From Alentia gelatinosa (Eukaryota; Annelida; Polychaeta; Phyllodocida; Polynoidae), in assembly GCA_950022655.1 (NCBI GenBank), contig OX465583.1, positions 32,887,360 to 32,951,359 of the forward strand: DNA of 64,000 nt, read 5' to 3'. Shown piece after piece: positions 1-12,275 of this stretch; the stretch's first letter is position 1; the number at the start of each line of letters is the position of its first letter. The position numbers and the translations under genes are program-made. The notes beneath the pieces were generated by a model, which worked only from the letters and a program-made list of their open reading frames with translations, was not told the origin of the DNA and did not search any database.

Positions 1-47
<47 letters not shown>
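1..47. repeat. (AC)n microsatellite
   Basis: Uninterrupted AC dinucleotide repeat of about 23 units at the window edge. It probably continues to the left. Confidence 0.98.
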
Positions 48-48
<1 letters not shown>

Positions 49-3000
49 TTTCATCACATTGTCATCCTCTATACCAAACACAAGACTAGTAAAATGGAGC
101 ACTAACATGGTGCTCTGCACGGAAGAACTGTTAACTTAACAGAGTGTGGAATAAAGCATTATTAAAAAAAGAAATTAATATATATATACGGACTGTTTGT
201 TTGATCTAAATTCGCAACATTGACTTAATACTCGGCGTGATTTTCAGACCTTTGTCTTTCATATATGGAAACGGCACTGAGCATGTTACATACAGTAAGT
301 CAAAATTCCATCCTGCAGGGTGCCAAGGTCGCACCCTGCCCCTGAATAACGTTCAACTTAACCTTCAGCATAACTGGACATTGACCAAGGTCAAAATATA
401 GGTCTGCTTATATCATAGTTGACACAGTATGATTTCTGTCTAATAACCAAGGCTCTGTATATCAAGAGCAGGTATAGTTGCATCATGGAGAAGGCAAAGG
501 AGTAATCTCAACGATTCCTGAGGATTGTGGTGGTTTTAAGTTATCCTGTCGTCATATTTTCAAAGCAAGGCCGAATCTGAATAGCAGTCAAATATAAACT
601 AGCAGCATTCAATAATGTGCCACACAATCTTCAGAGCACACATTCGCCGCAAAAACAGATTCATTCTGCTAAAAATATATTCTGAGGACTCAATTTAACA
701 AATTGTCAAAGGTCTGTTCTGGATGTTTTTGTGTGAGCTATCCCTGATAGAAGGGCGTCACTGGGTATATCTGTAACCTTGAAACTTTAGATGATAAGTA
801 TAGGCTCTTCTGAAATGCTTATTCTTTTCTGCGAATTTGTTTTCGCAGTCGGCATTGTTTGAAAAAAAAAATTGATAGTGCTTTGTTTATTCATGCAATG
901 TGCTGCGGCTTGTCCAATTAGTGTGCTGTTGCCAAAACCGAGGCTGGTTATTTTTAAGCCGTTTGACTCGGCCTCAGACCACTGCAATAATCTCTAATGA
1001 CATTGGATAGTGCAACTGTATTACCAGACCGATTGAATCTCAAAACAGACGAACACAACCTCTAAATCGAAAATTGTTACAATTCTTTTAGAATCCGAAA
1101 AAACTTCTATCTAGATCTCGTTACAAGCTTGGGCCAAGGATCTTGGGCCAAGCCTGTCCCGTGTATTTTGACAACCACGCGAGTCACAAATAATGCAGTT
1201 TTTTCTAATCAACTGCTTATTATACGTGTCAAATACAAACAAACATCCCTACCCATGAAAATGTAGAAAAAGAAACAATTCATCTGTTACCATGGTGGTG
1301 TATTTAAAACAGGATATTAGGCTCTTTAGCTTAATAGGTTCTGGGAATTTGTATTATGGTCTCAAAGTCAATAGGCCTTGTCTTACAAATACCATTTTGT
1401 ACTGAGATAACCGTATAGACGAAAATAAATATTCGTGGCTTGTATCTTTCATCGATGGGTCTCCTCATTTTTAGCCACCGAATTGCAAGGACTACGCCCA
1501 TTTTTGTTAATCTGCACTAGCTGAACAAGAATACGAATTCCAATCTTCTGACTAATCCCATCATCTCCCTTTTACTTAATACAAACTGACCTATAGTAAC
1601 ATAAACAGATCCCACGTTCTAGTGAATAGAACAAGGATATGACACAAGTAGTCCGAGACAAAGGATGCGTAGGGATCGTGGCAGGTCAGCCAACTTTCAT
1701 TCAGAGTACCCCTTGTTCATATACTCTTCCGATCTTCTTTAGCATTTGTGTCTTTATTCCACAAATTTGAGGTTATTTATGGATTCTAAACCTGAGTCCA
1801 TGGCCTCTTTCATTCTGCACTGAATATAATTGGAAACTTCATATATGAATAGTTGTAAATGTTTTGATATCTTATGGAAGAATTCATCCCCATACCCATA
1901 CACACTATGCACGGACCTAGCATATCTGCTTACTGGGAACTGACTTGTTATCAAGAGTGTACACAGCAGACTAAAATTATATTGCCTTGGCCCAGAGTGT
2001 GAGTAGATTTTCTGGGGTTCAGGTAGAAAATAACAGACATATCTTGAGTCTGTATGCTCTCTGCCTGCTTCTACAGCAGACCTGAATGAGACGATCAATC
2101 AGGTTTGTATAAAATTCATTCTGGATTAAAACACCATTATTGACCGCTATGACTGTCTGGAGTACAGTCCTGAAGGCGAAGTACAAGGGTAACAGGCAGG
2201 AGTATAGGGCACATAGGCAGCCTGTCATTGGCACGATCATTGGCCCCGACGTTGAACATGTTGCATCCCCTATGGTATGTCTCTGGATCATCTGTACTTG
2301 GAATTCAAGGAAGTTATCCCCCGACTGGTGGCACTATTATATACTAAGATTTCCCTGGAAATTACCGTAAAGCACGGAGCAGATGGCTGGGCAAACAGGG
2401 GTAGGCTATGTGCTTTCTAGGTAGAGTACATGCGAGGGAACATAATAATAGGTATCTAAAATGGTAGACATGAGAATAGCATTTTGTTAAAATGATAACC
2501 GTGAACTTTGGTTGAGGGTCTAGTGTCTCAGCGTCAGTGCAGAGTCCAATGAAGGTCTTGAAATTATAGCATTCCTAATGCTTTTAAAGGCATTTCTGGG
2601 TGTTAATTTAATAAATTTAGCAATCTAGATTGAGATCCACAGACGTCACCCCAACAAAAAGATTTACAGGTGCCCCGATGTTTGGCTCTAAATTGATAAT
2701 GAATTGAAAATCACGGAGGTCGGCTCCTTAATAGTGATACCATTTCATGGGTCACCCTCTAGTATATATTCAGGAAAGCAAGGTAGGCTCTGTATCATAT
2801 AACAGGTATCCAATAGACTAGAGCATAAACAAAGCACAATAAGGGAAAGGTGTAGAACTGGCGAGGCTGAGGCAAGGGGGGAAATACAGAAGAGATGTGG
2901 GCCATAATCACAGAAAAGGGGAACGAGGTGTAGGTAGGGTAAAGCGACGAACCCGTATGGCAGACAGGTGAAGAACTCTTAAGGCAGCATGGCACAGTTG

Positions 3001-3863
3001 GAGGGCATACAGCTCAGAGCCCTGGTCATCGCGCCTCGTGAGATGGCACGACCAGTAGGGAAGGCGGCCTCCGATATATTCTATGCATTGACAATTCGGA
3101 GCCAAACTAGAGGGGCCTGCCACGTGTTCAGCGTTGGAGCTGGTGGCAGCACTCATGCCAAAAGAGCTATGTGACATATAGGGCGAGTACATGACCTTCA
3201 TCTTCGGAGATTTTATGCTTCAATAGCTGATCAGAATCATGATGATACAATCATAAACCCGTAGATGATAGTAGGGCTATCACAGTATATATAATAGCCC
3301 TAAGGAAGACACTAGAAGTGACGAAACGTTGTTTTTTTCGTTTACAGTAACCTAATTAAAGCCTACCCAAAACCATAGGGTTGTTATTTTGTGTTCAACT
3401 CTCGAAAACAGAAGAATTCACCTCTTGTACATAAGCGTAGCGCGTCGGCACCACTCAAAACGGTGACCAATTATGATATGCACCATTCAGAAAACAAATA
3501 ATTTTCTTTCACTAGCATGATGGTATTGATTCACATTGTTATGTGCCTGGAAAAAAATATTAAAGCCTAGAAAAGGCCTGGAATTTTATTGAGTCATCTA
3601 TGTATGAACCCGGTCTTATCATCGCATGTATATAAATTTCGGAAAAATTTGAAGCCAAGATAATGATACTTCCTAAGTATTTTACTTCGTATATACATAT
3701 TTGTATTTATAAGATACTGAGCTCACAGATACATGAGCACAGAGACTGGCAATAAAGACCAGTAAATAGCTAAAGAGAGACAGGCTGCAAGTTCATATTT
3801 TGATTATTTCCCATTAGTTACATAGTTGCCGCACAGTGAGGCATGGCTGTCCGCATGCAATAC
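48..3863. other. no recognised gene (3.8 kb)
   Basis: AT-rich single-copy-looking DNA with no supportable gene. A small perfect hairpin (CAGGGTGC / GCACCCTG, 7-nt loop) sits at 316-338. Overlapping open frames on the minus strand at 1754-2291 (114 and 90 codons, different frames) look mildly protein-like, but I recognise no family, and the opposite strand is open too. Frames on both strands at 2908-3201 are likewise unassigned. Confidence 0.6.
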
Positions 3864-3947
3864 ACTGAGTGGAGAGGGCTCGCCTCGTTTTCGATTGACC
3901 TACTTATGCGGCTATTACAAGATGGCGCTAGTGTGCAAGTCCTGAAT
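3864..3947 (+). repeat. 84-bp interspersed repeat, copy 1
   Basis: This segment matches 36337-36420 at 81 of 84 positions in the same orientation. It includes the YY1-like core CAAGATGGCG near its end. The sharp boundaries and high identity across 32 kb suggest a recent dispersed element or its conserved end. The rest of the unit is not recognisable. Confidence 0.85.
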
Positions 3948-4577
3948 GATGAGTAGATGTTGCTGGCTGAGGTGCTGGGGTAAGAAATCAGCGAGTGGCA
4001 GATACAGCATCAAATCGGACTAGCATATCCAACCTTTGTTAGGATACATCATAATACATCTCGTGAGATTAATTAGACACGGGTATTGTGAAAGCATGAA
4101 TACCAGTGGGAGGAAGCGGGCGACACCTGGTTGGCTGTAGGCAGCAATAGACGTAGGTAGAGTCACATGTAGGGGACGGGTACGGCTAATACTGTATTAC
4201 GTTTAAAGTAAACCAAGGTTCGGAACACTCAGATTAATGATTACCTCATGTCCTGACAACTCAATCCTAGAACTTAATGGACGATGCGCAGCATATCCGA
4301 GAAGACCATTTATACGTTATTCAGCCATGGTATACGACCTTTAAAGGTAGTGACAGTTCTAATGTAGCCACGTAAGGTATACGTGCAGGAGTGATAAGTG
4401 TCAGCTTAGACTACATGCAGGAATAAGAACTTGAGCATGGACTATCAAGAAGCAGTCCATTTACGCATTTCAGTCAGAAATTCTTTTTTTTTTAAATACC
4501 ATAGTGAGCGTGTTGGTACGGCATGGTTTTTGAGCAGGTAAAGAAGGAAAACAAGGGGTAGATTGGGAAGCAGGTTT
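3948..4577. other. no recognised gene
   Basis: Anonymous sequence between the 84-bp repeat and the 12-bp minisatellite. Nothing beyond short chance frames is seen. Confidence 0.6.
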
Positions 4578-4909
4578 GGGAAGGTCAATGAGCCGGTCAA
4601 GGAGCAGGTCAATGAGTAAGTCAAGGAGCAGTTCAATGGGCAGGTAGGTCATCGAGACCGTCAAAGAGCAGGTCAAGGAGGGAACAGATGATGAAGGAGA
4701 TCAGGAAGATCAACGAATAGATAAATGAGGTGAAAGAGGAGGTCAAGGACAACGTCAATGAACAGGTCAATAAGCAGGTCAATGAGAAAGCCAAGGAAGT
4801 TAGGATAAAGGAGACAGTTTTTGAGGACATCCAAAAGACGGTTAGAAACCAGATTAAGTAAGTGAGGGCGCATTCCATGGAAAAGTCAATGAGCAGGTAT
4901 GAGAGCAGG
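4578..4909. repeat. 12-bp degenerate minisatellite
   Basis: Imperfect tandem units of the type AGGTCAATGAGC / AGGTCAAGGAGC, densest at 4578-4684 and 4739-4794, with remnants to 4909. The period is a multiple of three, so both strands show frames with repeated four-residue patterns (SLTC-like on the minus strand). Stops interrupt the plus frame and I read this as non-coding. Confidence 0.85.
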
Positions 4910-5584
4910 TGTGTGACGATTCAAGGAAGAATTCAATAATCAGCTCAGAGAATAGGAGCAATCATGGAATATAGATTTTCAGTAGATTTTGAAACAGGTT
5001 AGGGAGAAAATTGTAGATTTGGTGAGAAAGCGGTCAAGTACTTAGACAAGTTCCATTCAACTCGTTTCTTGCTCAGGTTAAACGAAATCTCTGCAAGCGA
5101 CTCTTGTTTCACCTGGGTCAATCGCATCTCTCTTGCTGCATATCCCCTAGGATGATCACTGGTTGGCGGCCGGCGACGCGCCACAAACATGTGTTAACAC
5201 ACACTAAGTGGTCCGACCTTTGTTCGTGCCAGTCTGCCACCTCTTGACTCTGTCCTTGGTCGGTGGCACCTGGACTCCGCCCACACACCGTTGACATGTG
5301 AGACAAGGCGTTGACCTGTCACACATTGTTTCCATGGCTGTAATTGCCGGGCTGGAGAAATCCACTCTCGAGTGAAAATCAATAACCTGTTCTGATACAG
5401 CACTAGGGAGCACGGCGCCTGGGTTCGTGGTAAATACTAGTAGTGGTTCCTGATCACGATCCTTTCCTTAATGAGTGCATTTGTAAGAGGTGGAGGGGTG
5501 TCGTAGGGGACGTGTTGTTGCTGGCAAATGCAGTGTGGTGGAAAAAACCATATTCAGAGAAGTATGACATCATTGAGGGTACAG
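4910..5584. other. no recognised gene
   Basis: Slightly GC-richer anonymous DNA around 5050-5420. Several minus-strand frames of 60-70 codons overlap one another in different phases, which argues against coding. Confidence 0.55.
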
Positions 5585-5586
5585 TA

Positions 5587-6255
5587 CAGTAGAACTCCTC
5601 TAAGAAGACCCCCTTTTAAAGGAATCATCAAACAACTGGAGTGATTTTCTCGGAATTCATCACATAAGTATGATATTATCGAGGTTTTGTTGAAGGAGGT
5701 ACAGTAGAGCATCGGTAGCAGGATCCCAAATTAAAGTAACCACCCCACAACTGAAGTAATATGCTCAGAAATTACTGAGCGTCTGGTAGGGAATGTACCG
5801 TAGAGTACCTTCATGGGGCACCCGGTAAAGAGGACCACCAAGCAACTCGTATCAATTTGATCGGAAATAATTCCGCTTTTCATCGTGTTTGATATTATTG
5901 AGGGGTCGGTGGAGGAAGCACAGAAGTCAGGGGCATCCAATTAAAGGGAACACCCTGCAGATCGGACTAATCTAATTTCCTTAGAGAGGGTTTTCTTGGG
6001 GTGGTATTGTGATGAAGGCGTTGGTGTGAGATGTGGTGCAGAATTAAATGTATTCACAGCACTGTTTTGTTTTTGAGAGTGTTGCAAGGAAAGTGTAGTC
6101 GAACCCCAGGAACGGGCACTCCGTTAAGGGGAAGACCCGCCAACTTCAACTAATTCACTCCTCTCATTCAAGTATATCGTACTCTGGCTGGGCACCTAGC
6201 TAATCGACCACTTTGGCAGAGAACAGAGGGTGCCCCAGTTAACGTGGTTCTACTG
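5587..6255. mobile_element. pogo/mariner-like non-autonomous element
   Basis: The element starts CAGTAGAAC and ends GTTCTACTG, with TA directly outside each end (5585-5586 and 6256-6257). That is the target duplication expected for Tc1/mariner/pogo elements. The interior carries no transposase frame. It is built from about five diverged tandem units, each opening with a terminus-like GTACAGTAGA or similar (near 5583, 5699, 5797, 5921 and 6096) followed by TTAAAGG- and CACC-containing sequence. Superfamily placement rests on terminus and TA only. Confidence 0.75.
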
Positions 6256-6257
6256 TA

Positions 6258-7327
6258 CAGTCTGGTAGGATTGGTAGATGACTTCATATAGCTAAGATAT
6301 AATAGTTAGGTCTATTGAGTGAGATTCGCTCACCATATCCCATTGGGAGATGTTGATGGACGGGTATAATTGGAGATATGTGACTGGAATGGTGTGAGGT
6401 ATGATGAGAAAGTTTGGTCGTCCAAGATTTCAATAGGGAGAAATTATGAGATGTGAATGAGAGACACTAGAGCATCACATCTAACCCTCAGTGAAGGTGT
6501 CATTAGTTTTTTCAAACAGGGTTGTGGTTTTGGAGTTTGGTTCATATTGTTTATTTATCTATGTATCCCAATACACTATCAGTGAATTACCAAAGGCTCA
6601 AAGATTCCAGAAGGTAGGACCAAAATCAGCTCTCTGGAAGCAGAGAGCAAAGAGGGATGCAAAGAAGGGATAAAGACATACCATAATCGATATTTATTCA
6701 AACTCCTATGGCTTATTCCCTGGGCCATACGTTCGGTTGATATAGATGATGTAATACCTATAATACCAAGTCTAGTTTGAATCTATGAATTGATGATAAT
6801 GGAGTAGAGCAATGAAACAAATATGTCTTCAACAATCACGGTACGAGTATATCCTCATGCTGCCTGTGAATGATGAGATGTGATTTTGGGTGTGTGAACG
6901 GCAGTAATAGATGGAATCATTGGAACAGCAATACCACATCAACGATGATAAAAATCAATAAGAATGTCCGTTTCGCTTACCGACATCGGGTGCTGCTGGA
7001 TACGCATGGGGCCAAGGGTGACATCGTTGCTCGTACTCTGTAAACAAACGTAAATACCTATTTTTACTATTTGCTCTAGATCACAATAATTATTATACCT
7101 ATGCATCAAGTCAGTGTTAATAAAAAACCGCTGCTGGGGGTGTACTGATTCTGCGCAAATTGTGAAGTACGCCATGTACCTTCGTACTCAGATACATATT
7201 GCGTGCCTTAACCCCTACTACTTTGACCTCCCCATGGCATGCCTTGGACAAATAAAGCATTCGGATTGTCTGGACAGAAAATATTGCTATAATGGTCTGC
7301 CATTCAGGCTGTAAATCGATGACTTTG
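6258..7327. other. no recognised gene (1 kb)
   Basis: Anonymous sequence. A 60-codon plus-strand frame at 6491-6673 with a lysine/arginine-rich end has no recognisable domain. Confidence 0.6.
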
Positions 7328-7330
7328 TAA

Positions 7331-7391
7331 GGCCACTCAAAAAAAAAAAATTGTTTCTCATCACCAAGCCATGAAAAATATGACGAGGGCG

Positions 7392-7429
<38 letters not shown>

Positions 7430-8227
7430 GGTCGTGGGCCTTCCGACAAGGCTACGACAAAATCGAACATGTTCGATTTTTCCTACAACTGGACCTTTGT
7501 CGTGGAGTGTCATAGCATGTCAGGAGCATGTGGGGTGTCCCAGGAGCGGGGTATTACTCTAAAGGGGGGGGTCCACCAACCACGACAAGGCTACAACAAG
7601 TGCCAACATGAAAGTTCCAATCGCAGCCTTGTCGCAGCCTTGTCGTGAGAAGAGCAGGGTCGGGACAGCGGTGTCGTGGCATGTCGTAGACGTTGCTGGT
7701 TGCTATAAAAAAGGCGCCCGACACACTACAACAGTGATATCGAGGAATCCACAACACTCCACGACAAAGGTCTAGTCGTAGCAAAAATCGAACATGTTCA
7801 ATATTGTCGTAGCCTTGTCGGAAGGCCCCCGACAAGCTTCATGTCACAGCCTGTCATGGCCTTGTTGTAGCCTCTTGTCGGGAACTGGGGTCCACCAACC
7901 ACGACAAGGCTATGACAAGGCTTCCAATCGTAGAGCTGTTGTGGACCTTGTCGGAAAGCCATTGTCGTAGTCTTGTCATGGTTGGTTGATGCCCCCCTTA
8001 ATTGGTTACATGAAACCACTTTATGCATCACTTTTGCCAACCATATAACCACATTAAATGCATTCCTTACATCAGGAGCTTTAATTTGATACCAAATACT
8101 CATATTTTTCATGATTTCTATCAAATTGTCATCTTATCTATTAAAAAAAAAAAAAAAAAAATCTTCTAAAAAACGTTTTAGCTGACGCGCGCGGTGATGA
8201 GAAACAAGTTTTTTTTTTTAAGTGGCC
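7331..8227. mobile_element. PIF/Harbinger-like MITE, 897 bp
   Basis: Terminal inverted repeats of about 35 bp (7331-7365 and 8193-8227), starting GGCCACT and ending TTGTTTCTCATCACC, are flanked by a TAA direct duplication (7328-7330 and 8228-8230). A TWA-type 3-bp duplication plus a GG-starting terminus is the PIF/Harbinger pattern. Just inside lie a 33-nt poly-T (7393-7425) on the left and a poly-A (8143-8161) on the right, so the homopolymers are also inverted. The core holds a second inverted repeat (75-bp arms at 7436-7510 and 7754-7828, about 90% matched) and many copies of an ACGACAAGG motif. No transposase is present. Confidence 0.85.
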
Positions 8228-8268
8228 TAAATAGATTTTTTTAAATCGTGATTTTCAGTTACATGATA

Positions 8269-8365
8269 AGGAAACGTAGTTACTGAGCCTATGGCGTCCG
8301 GACGTAGTGTACGGGATGACTGACCTCGAACACCAATCGCTACATGCTCAGTAACTACGTTTCCT
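8269..8365. mobile_element. 97-bp hairpin element
   Basis: Perfect 20-bp arms (8269-8288 and 8346-8365; AGGAAACGTAGTTACTGAGC and its complement) enclose a CG-containing 57-nt loop. It lies 40 bp from the Harbinger-like element. This may be a tiny MITE or a structured-RNA locus; the sequence does not decide. Confidence 0.7.
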
Positions 8366-8520
8366 CATATTGCTATAACAAATACACATGTGTAGAACAT
8401 TAAATAGCATTTCAACGATATGATCCTGAGATAATTAACAAATGTTCAGGATATGAATAAAAATCTATTGTCCACAATCTTCCTTTGATAACATAGCTGC
8501 CACATCATGTTAAGTGCTAT

Positions 8521-9137
8521 TCACTGCATAGATATCAAGAATATATTGATATTTATCGTTTGGATTTGGGTTCTTATTAGATTAATCTGGGAATAGGCAC
8601 CTGCAAAGTGCCTGCGTATGACAGCTAATAAATCAGAAAATCTAATCATCAATTGAATCAATTTATCAATAGAAGATACGGAGTATAGTGTATCACACAA
8701 GGAGAGTAGCATGTTCCTGATATCATATAAATCTTTCAAATATCCGAAAGGAATTTTAATGTTCTTATTGACAAAATGGAAAACGAATCCGTCGTAGTTT
8801 ATGAAATTCATCGTGAAGCCTAGTGGCATACTTTATGCATATAAATACATATAGTTTTAAGACATAAGGTACAGGGATTCAGTTTGTTAATAGTATGGGA
8901 AATACTTTCCTTGATCAATGAACATTTATCTAAAAATAATGCGCATTTATAAGCACATACTTGATCATCGGCAGACAGCACGAGATGCGGAAATAATTTG
9001 TCAACGGTGTTTTTACTTGACTTCAAATAAATATAGGGCGTTAAGTGCTGCCCTAGATATGTTAGTATGACCGCCGAATCCCGTCCCAAGTGATCCACGG
9101 TAGTCGACAGTACCAAGGAGTATTTTCTCTCACGTAT
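8521..9137 (-). pseudogene. unrecognised degenerate coding relic
   Basis: Two abutting minus-strand open frames, about 106 codons ending at 8820 and 102 codons at 8521-8829, overlap by a few bases. They would join by one frameshift near 8825. Together about 600 bp is almost free of stops on one strand in AT-rich DNA. Composition is protein-like (aspartate/leucine/isoleucine-rich, a cluster of cysteines around the junction). I recognise no domain. The first frame lacks a convincing ATG. It could be an exon of an old transposon or chance. Confidence 0.25.
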
Positions 9138-12100
9138 TTAGTGGATATACTGAAAGTTCTTCATGACAGATCTTTATCCCTGGTGTTTTAGTACATGCAG
9201 CAAGTTGGTTACCCAAAGAGTCACTTGATTATGGCTCTTATTCCTCCTTCACGAAGTACCCAAGGAAGCTCAAAATAGCCTAGGCAATAAATCAGGATAT
9301 CTCAAGCCTGTATCTAATTTTCTGTCAGCCCGGCGCCTTATCTGCTTATCATAATATCAACGTGGTGCATTTCACACACTTTAAGGAAAGTCCTTTGATA
9401 AGCAGTGAATTGAAATAAAGCATAAGAAGGGGAGGTTACTCCTATATGAAATCTCTTTACCAATACATGTAAGTGTAACGGCGAGGGACTACTTTACATT
9501 ATGCAATCAAATTTCCTGATTTCCTGAGCACTATTTTTAAAAATACTTTTTTTCCTTAAACTTCCCTTTTGATTCTGATATATGCGACTTGTATCGCTAT
9601 TTTGCCCAAATGGTGAAGGAACCGGTTAAATTAATTTTGAATAATTAGTATAACAGGAGACCAGCAGGTGAACATTATTATACTGATGGTAGGTATGGAT
9701 ATTTCTAGAATGAATTCCGAAACGCTGCTTGCTTTCGAATAATTTTCCGAAGAAATGGAATGTTTGAATCCTCGTCTCAACGAAAAATATATTCAAAAAT
9801 ATATATTTCTAGACTGAACTAAGTACATATCCGTACCATTTCACTTGCTGCGAACCCCTGGCTTTTGATTCAGATACATATTGCCTGTAAAGTTTCTTTA
9901 CGCAAGGAATGTTAATAATCAAAGGCTTGAACAAGTCTAGGTAGGTTTGTCTGATATGGAGTGCACCCAAAGTAACTACCAGCCTTATCTTCGTGTTGGC
10001 TCAAGTTGATGATAATCATTTCTTTTTTTAACCATGTTCCGACCATGTTATTGTTGAATCAATCTTTATTTACAAAGGGCCTTGGGTTTAATAGCAAGTA
10101 TATATTCTGCTGAAAGGCTATAAGCCATATCAGTGATATTGGTGTATTTAGAGATCAAGATAATACCATCCTAGATGTCTCAGTGTAGGTTGGATCATAA
10201 TTATTATGTTTTTAAACACAGTTGACCCTTACTTTACATGAACGGGGAACAAATGCTGAAGTGTGAAAAATAGAAGTGGCGTTTTACACATATGCATTAT
10301 ACGTTGATACTGAAATACCATACGTTCTGTAGACAGCCTTCCTGACTATTATCAAATAAAGGTCAGCAAGCATAATAATCTCTAAACCTAAAAGGCGACC
10401 ATAACAATCATCACAGAAAGTGACCTTAAGAGTATAGGCTCCCGAAGGAGACGCCAGACTTTAGACCGTGTTAGACTTGGCGTTGGACTTGGCACTTTTT
10501 CCAGGCTTGTCACGTAGCCCTAGTTTGTATCCCAGCCAGTGACGAGTTGTGAGTATTGGTGAAATGAACGTTGTGCTAATTGGTGTTAATGATGAACACC
10601 AGGGGCTTGCCGTCAATGGTCATTTCTTAATGGAATGGATCAAGTTTTAACACCGACCAAACCTATCAAACCTAATGATGGCTTGATGCCTTAAGGCGGA
10701 CTTCTGCAGAACCTGACATGATGCCTTATGACACAGCTCATATTTTTCATCCTTAAGTCAATTCAAGTAAAGAAATACTTGTCAAGTTGCTTAATAGTTG
10801 ATCATTAATCCACATTAAATATGACCATTTGTTCCATAGCTTACCAGATATTCTGAAATGGCCACGTCGATTTATAAAAAAAGCCCCCGATTTAAATCAT
10901 TATACCCGCGGTTATGCTTGTGAAATAGTTTTGCAAATCAGTGTCATTATGCTATGCTTTGGAGACATAGTACTCGGATGTTACACTATATTTGGACTAC
11001 TCTCATTTTGAAGGTGTATCGCGGCAACCTCCTTTCCTATACTAACTGAAAAACACCTGGACGGCAAAACAATACTCTACATGATATATGGCAATTTACC
11101 ATCATCAGCCTGAGAAGATATCCTATGATCATTCCACCTCATGAAACAACAAAGACTAGCTGAAGAGATGTTTATAAAAGAATGATTCAAAGGTAGGTAC
11201 GGTCAGAAAAGTAGTTGACACTAGAGTCAACTACAAAACATTATTTAACAAAGGCAAACGTGCCAATAAAAATCGCTAACAGACATATCTATATCTACAT
11301 ACAGAGATAACCTTGTATCTCTGACTTTGCCACTAGCCTTTCAGGTATGTAGTATATCACCAAATGATTATGTCTTCATTGATCAATCTGACAAATATCT
11401 AAAGGTAGGCTTCTTTACATACATATTTTGATGGTAATTGAAATGTTGGATCGATAACTGAAGTATTAGTCCTACAAATAATGGAGCACAATTAAAGGTA
11501 TCTTATTTCATCGATCGTTCAACCTATATGGGGTTAAGTATTAGTATGAGGAGAAACGCGCTATTCAAACAACAGCTTTTTATCTTTTGTTTCATCTGTC
11601 TGTTAAGTATAAACTAGTCTTGAAATAAAAAGCCTCGAGTGGCTAGAAAAGGTTCACTTTTGTCAACACTTTAAAACTAAATAAAATATCACGATAAGTA
11701 TCTGAAATGCACCATAGCTTATGATATATCCTGTTTATTAGTCAATATCCAAAGTAGGCCTTCAAGGCGCCACCTGACCTAATCATAAGCGTGGTCTATC
11801 TATGATAGACTACAATATGTCGAGACAAAAACCGATAAATCTAAAACAAACAACGGCTAGTATGCCAATACAATAAGGTCAATATATACATGTAATTCCA
11901 CGAATTAAAACAGCCTGGTGAACTTGAATGTTGGGGCGTCATAAGTGATTAACCTACTTAAATGGGAAAAGAAAAACATAGTCGTTGGGACCAGTATAGT
12001 CTGTTTTTGGAGCATGGAGCATATTTTGGTTGGCCCCAATAGATTAGCTAACATATGATATATAGATATAGAATCACCAGAGATGTCAGTTAGGGGCTAA

Positions 12101-12222
12101 GAATCTATCTTGTGGAAGTCGCTGCCTCCGAGAGACCAAATGAATGTGGAAAAACAAACCAGCGTGAGGCTGAGGTTTTGTGTGTCTGACGGGGCTTAGG
12201 GGAATGCAAACCACTCTTTTAT
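9138..12222. other. no recognised gene (3.1 kb)
   Basis: AT-rich anonymous sequence with no open frame above 60 codons that shows a family. A small hairpin (TGGTGTT / AACACCA) is at 10581-10601. Nothing else is supported. Confidence 0.65.
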
Positions 12223-12275
12223 TTGGCATGGATGAGGCTCGATTAGTATCATTTTGGTTTTACACAAGAAAAAGG
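12223..12275 (+). repeat. diverged interspersed repeat, copy 1
   Basis: Matches 34774-34824 in the same orientation, roughly 75% by eye, around a shared GGCTCGATTA core. Both are fragments of an unknown family. Confidence 0.6.

Noticed and set aside
385..393. Nuclear-receptor half-site CCAAGGTCA
   Set aside because: A single 9-base motif is expected by chance in 64 kb, and no supporting context.
4445..4878. Repetitive minus-strand frames with SLTCSLTG-like pattern as a repeat protein
   Set aside because: Overlapping frames in different phases all arise from the 12-bp minisatellite, and none extends beyond it.
7117..7470. 117-codon minus-strand frame
   Set aside because: It reads through the poly-T tract and the terminus of the Harbinger-like MITE (a lysine run), so it spans an element border.
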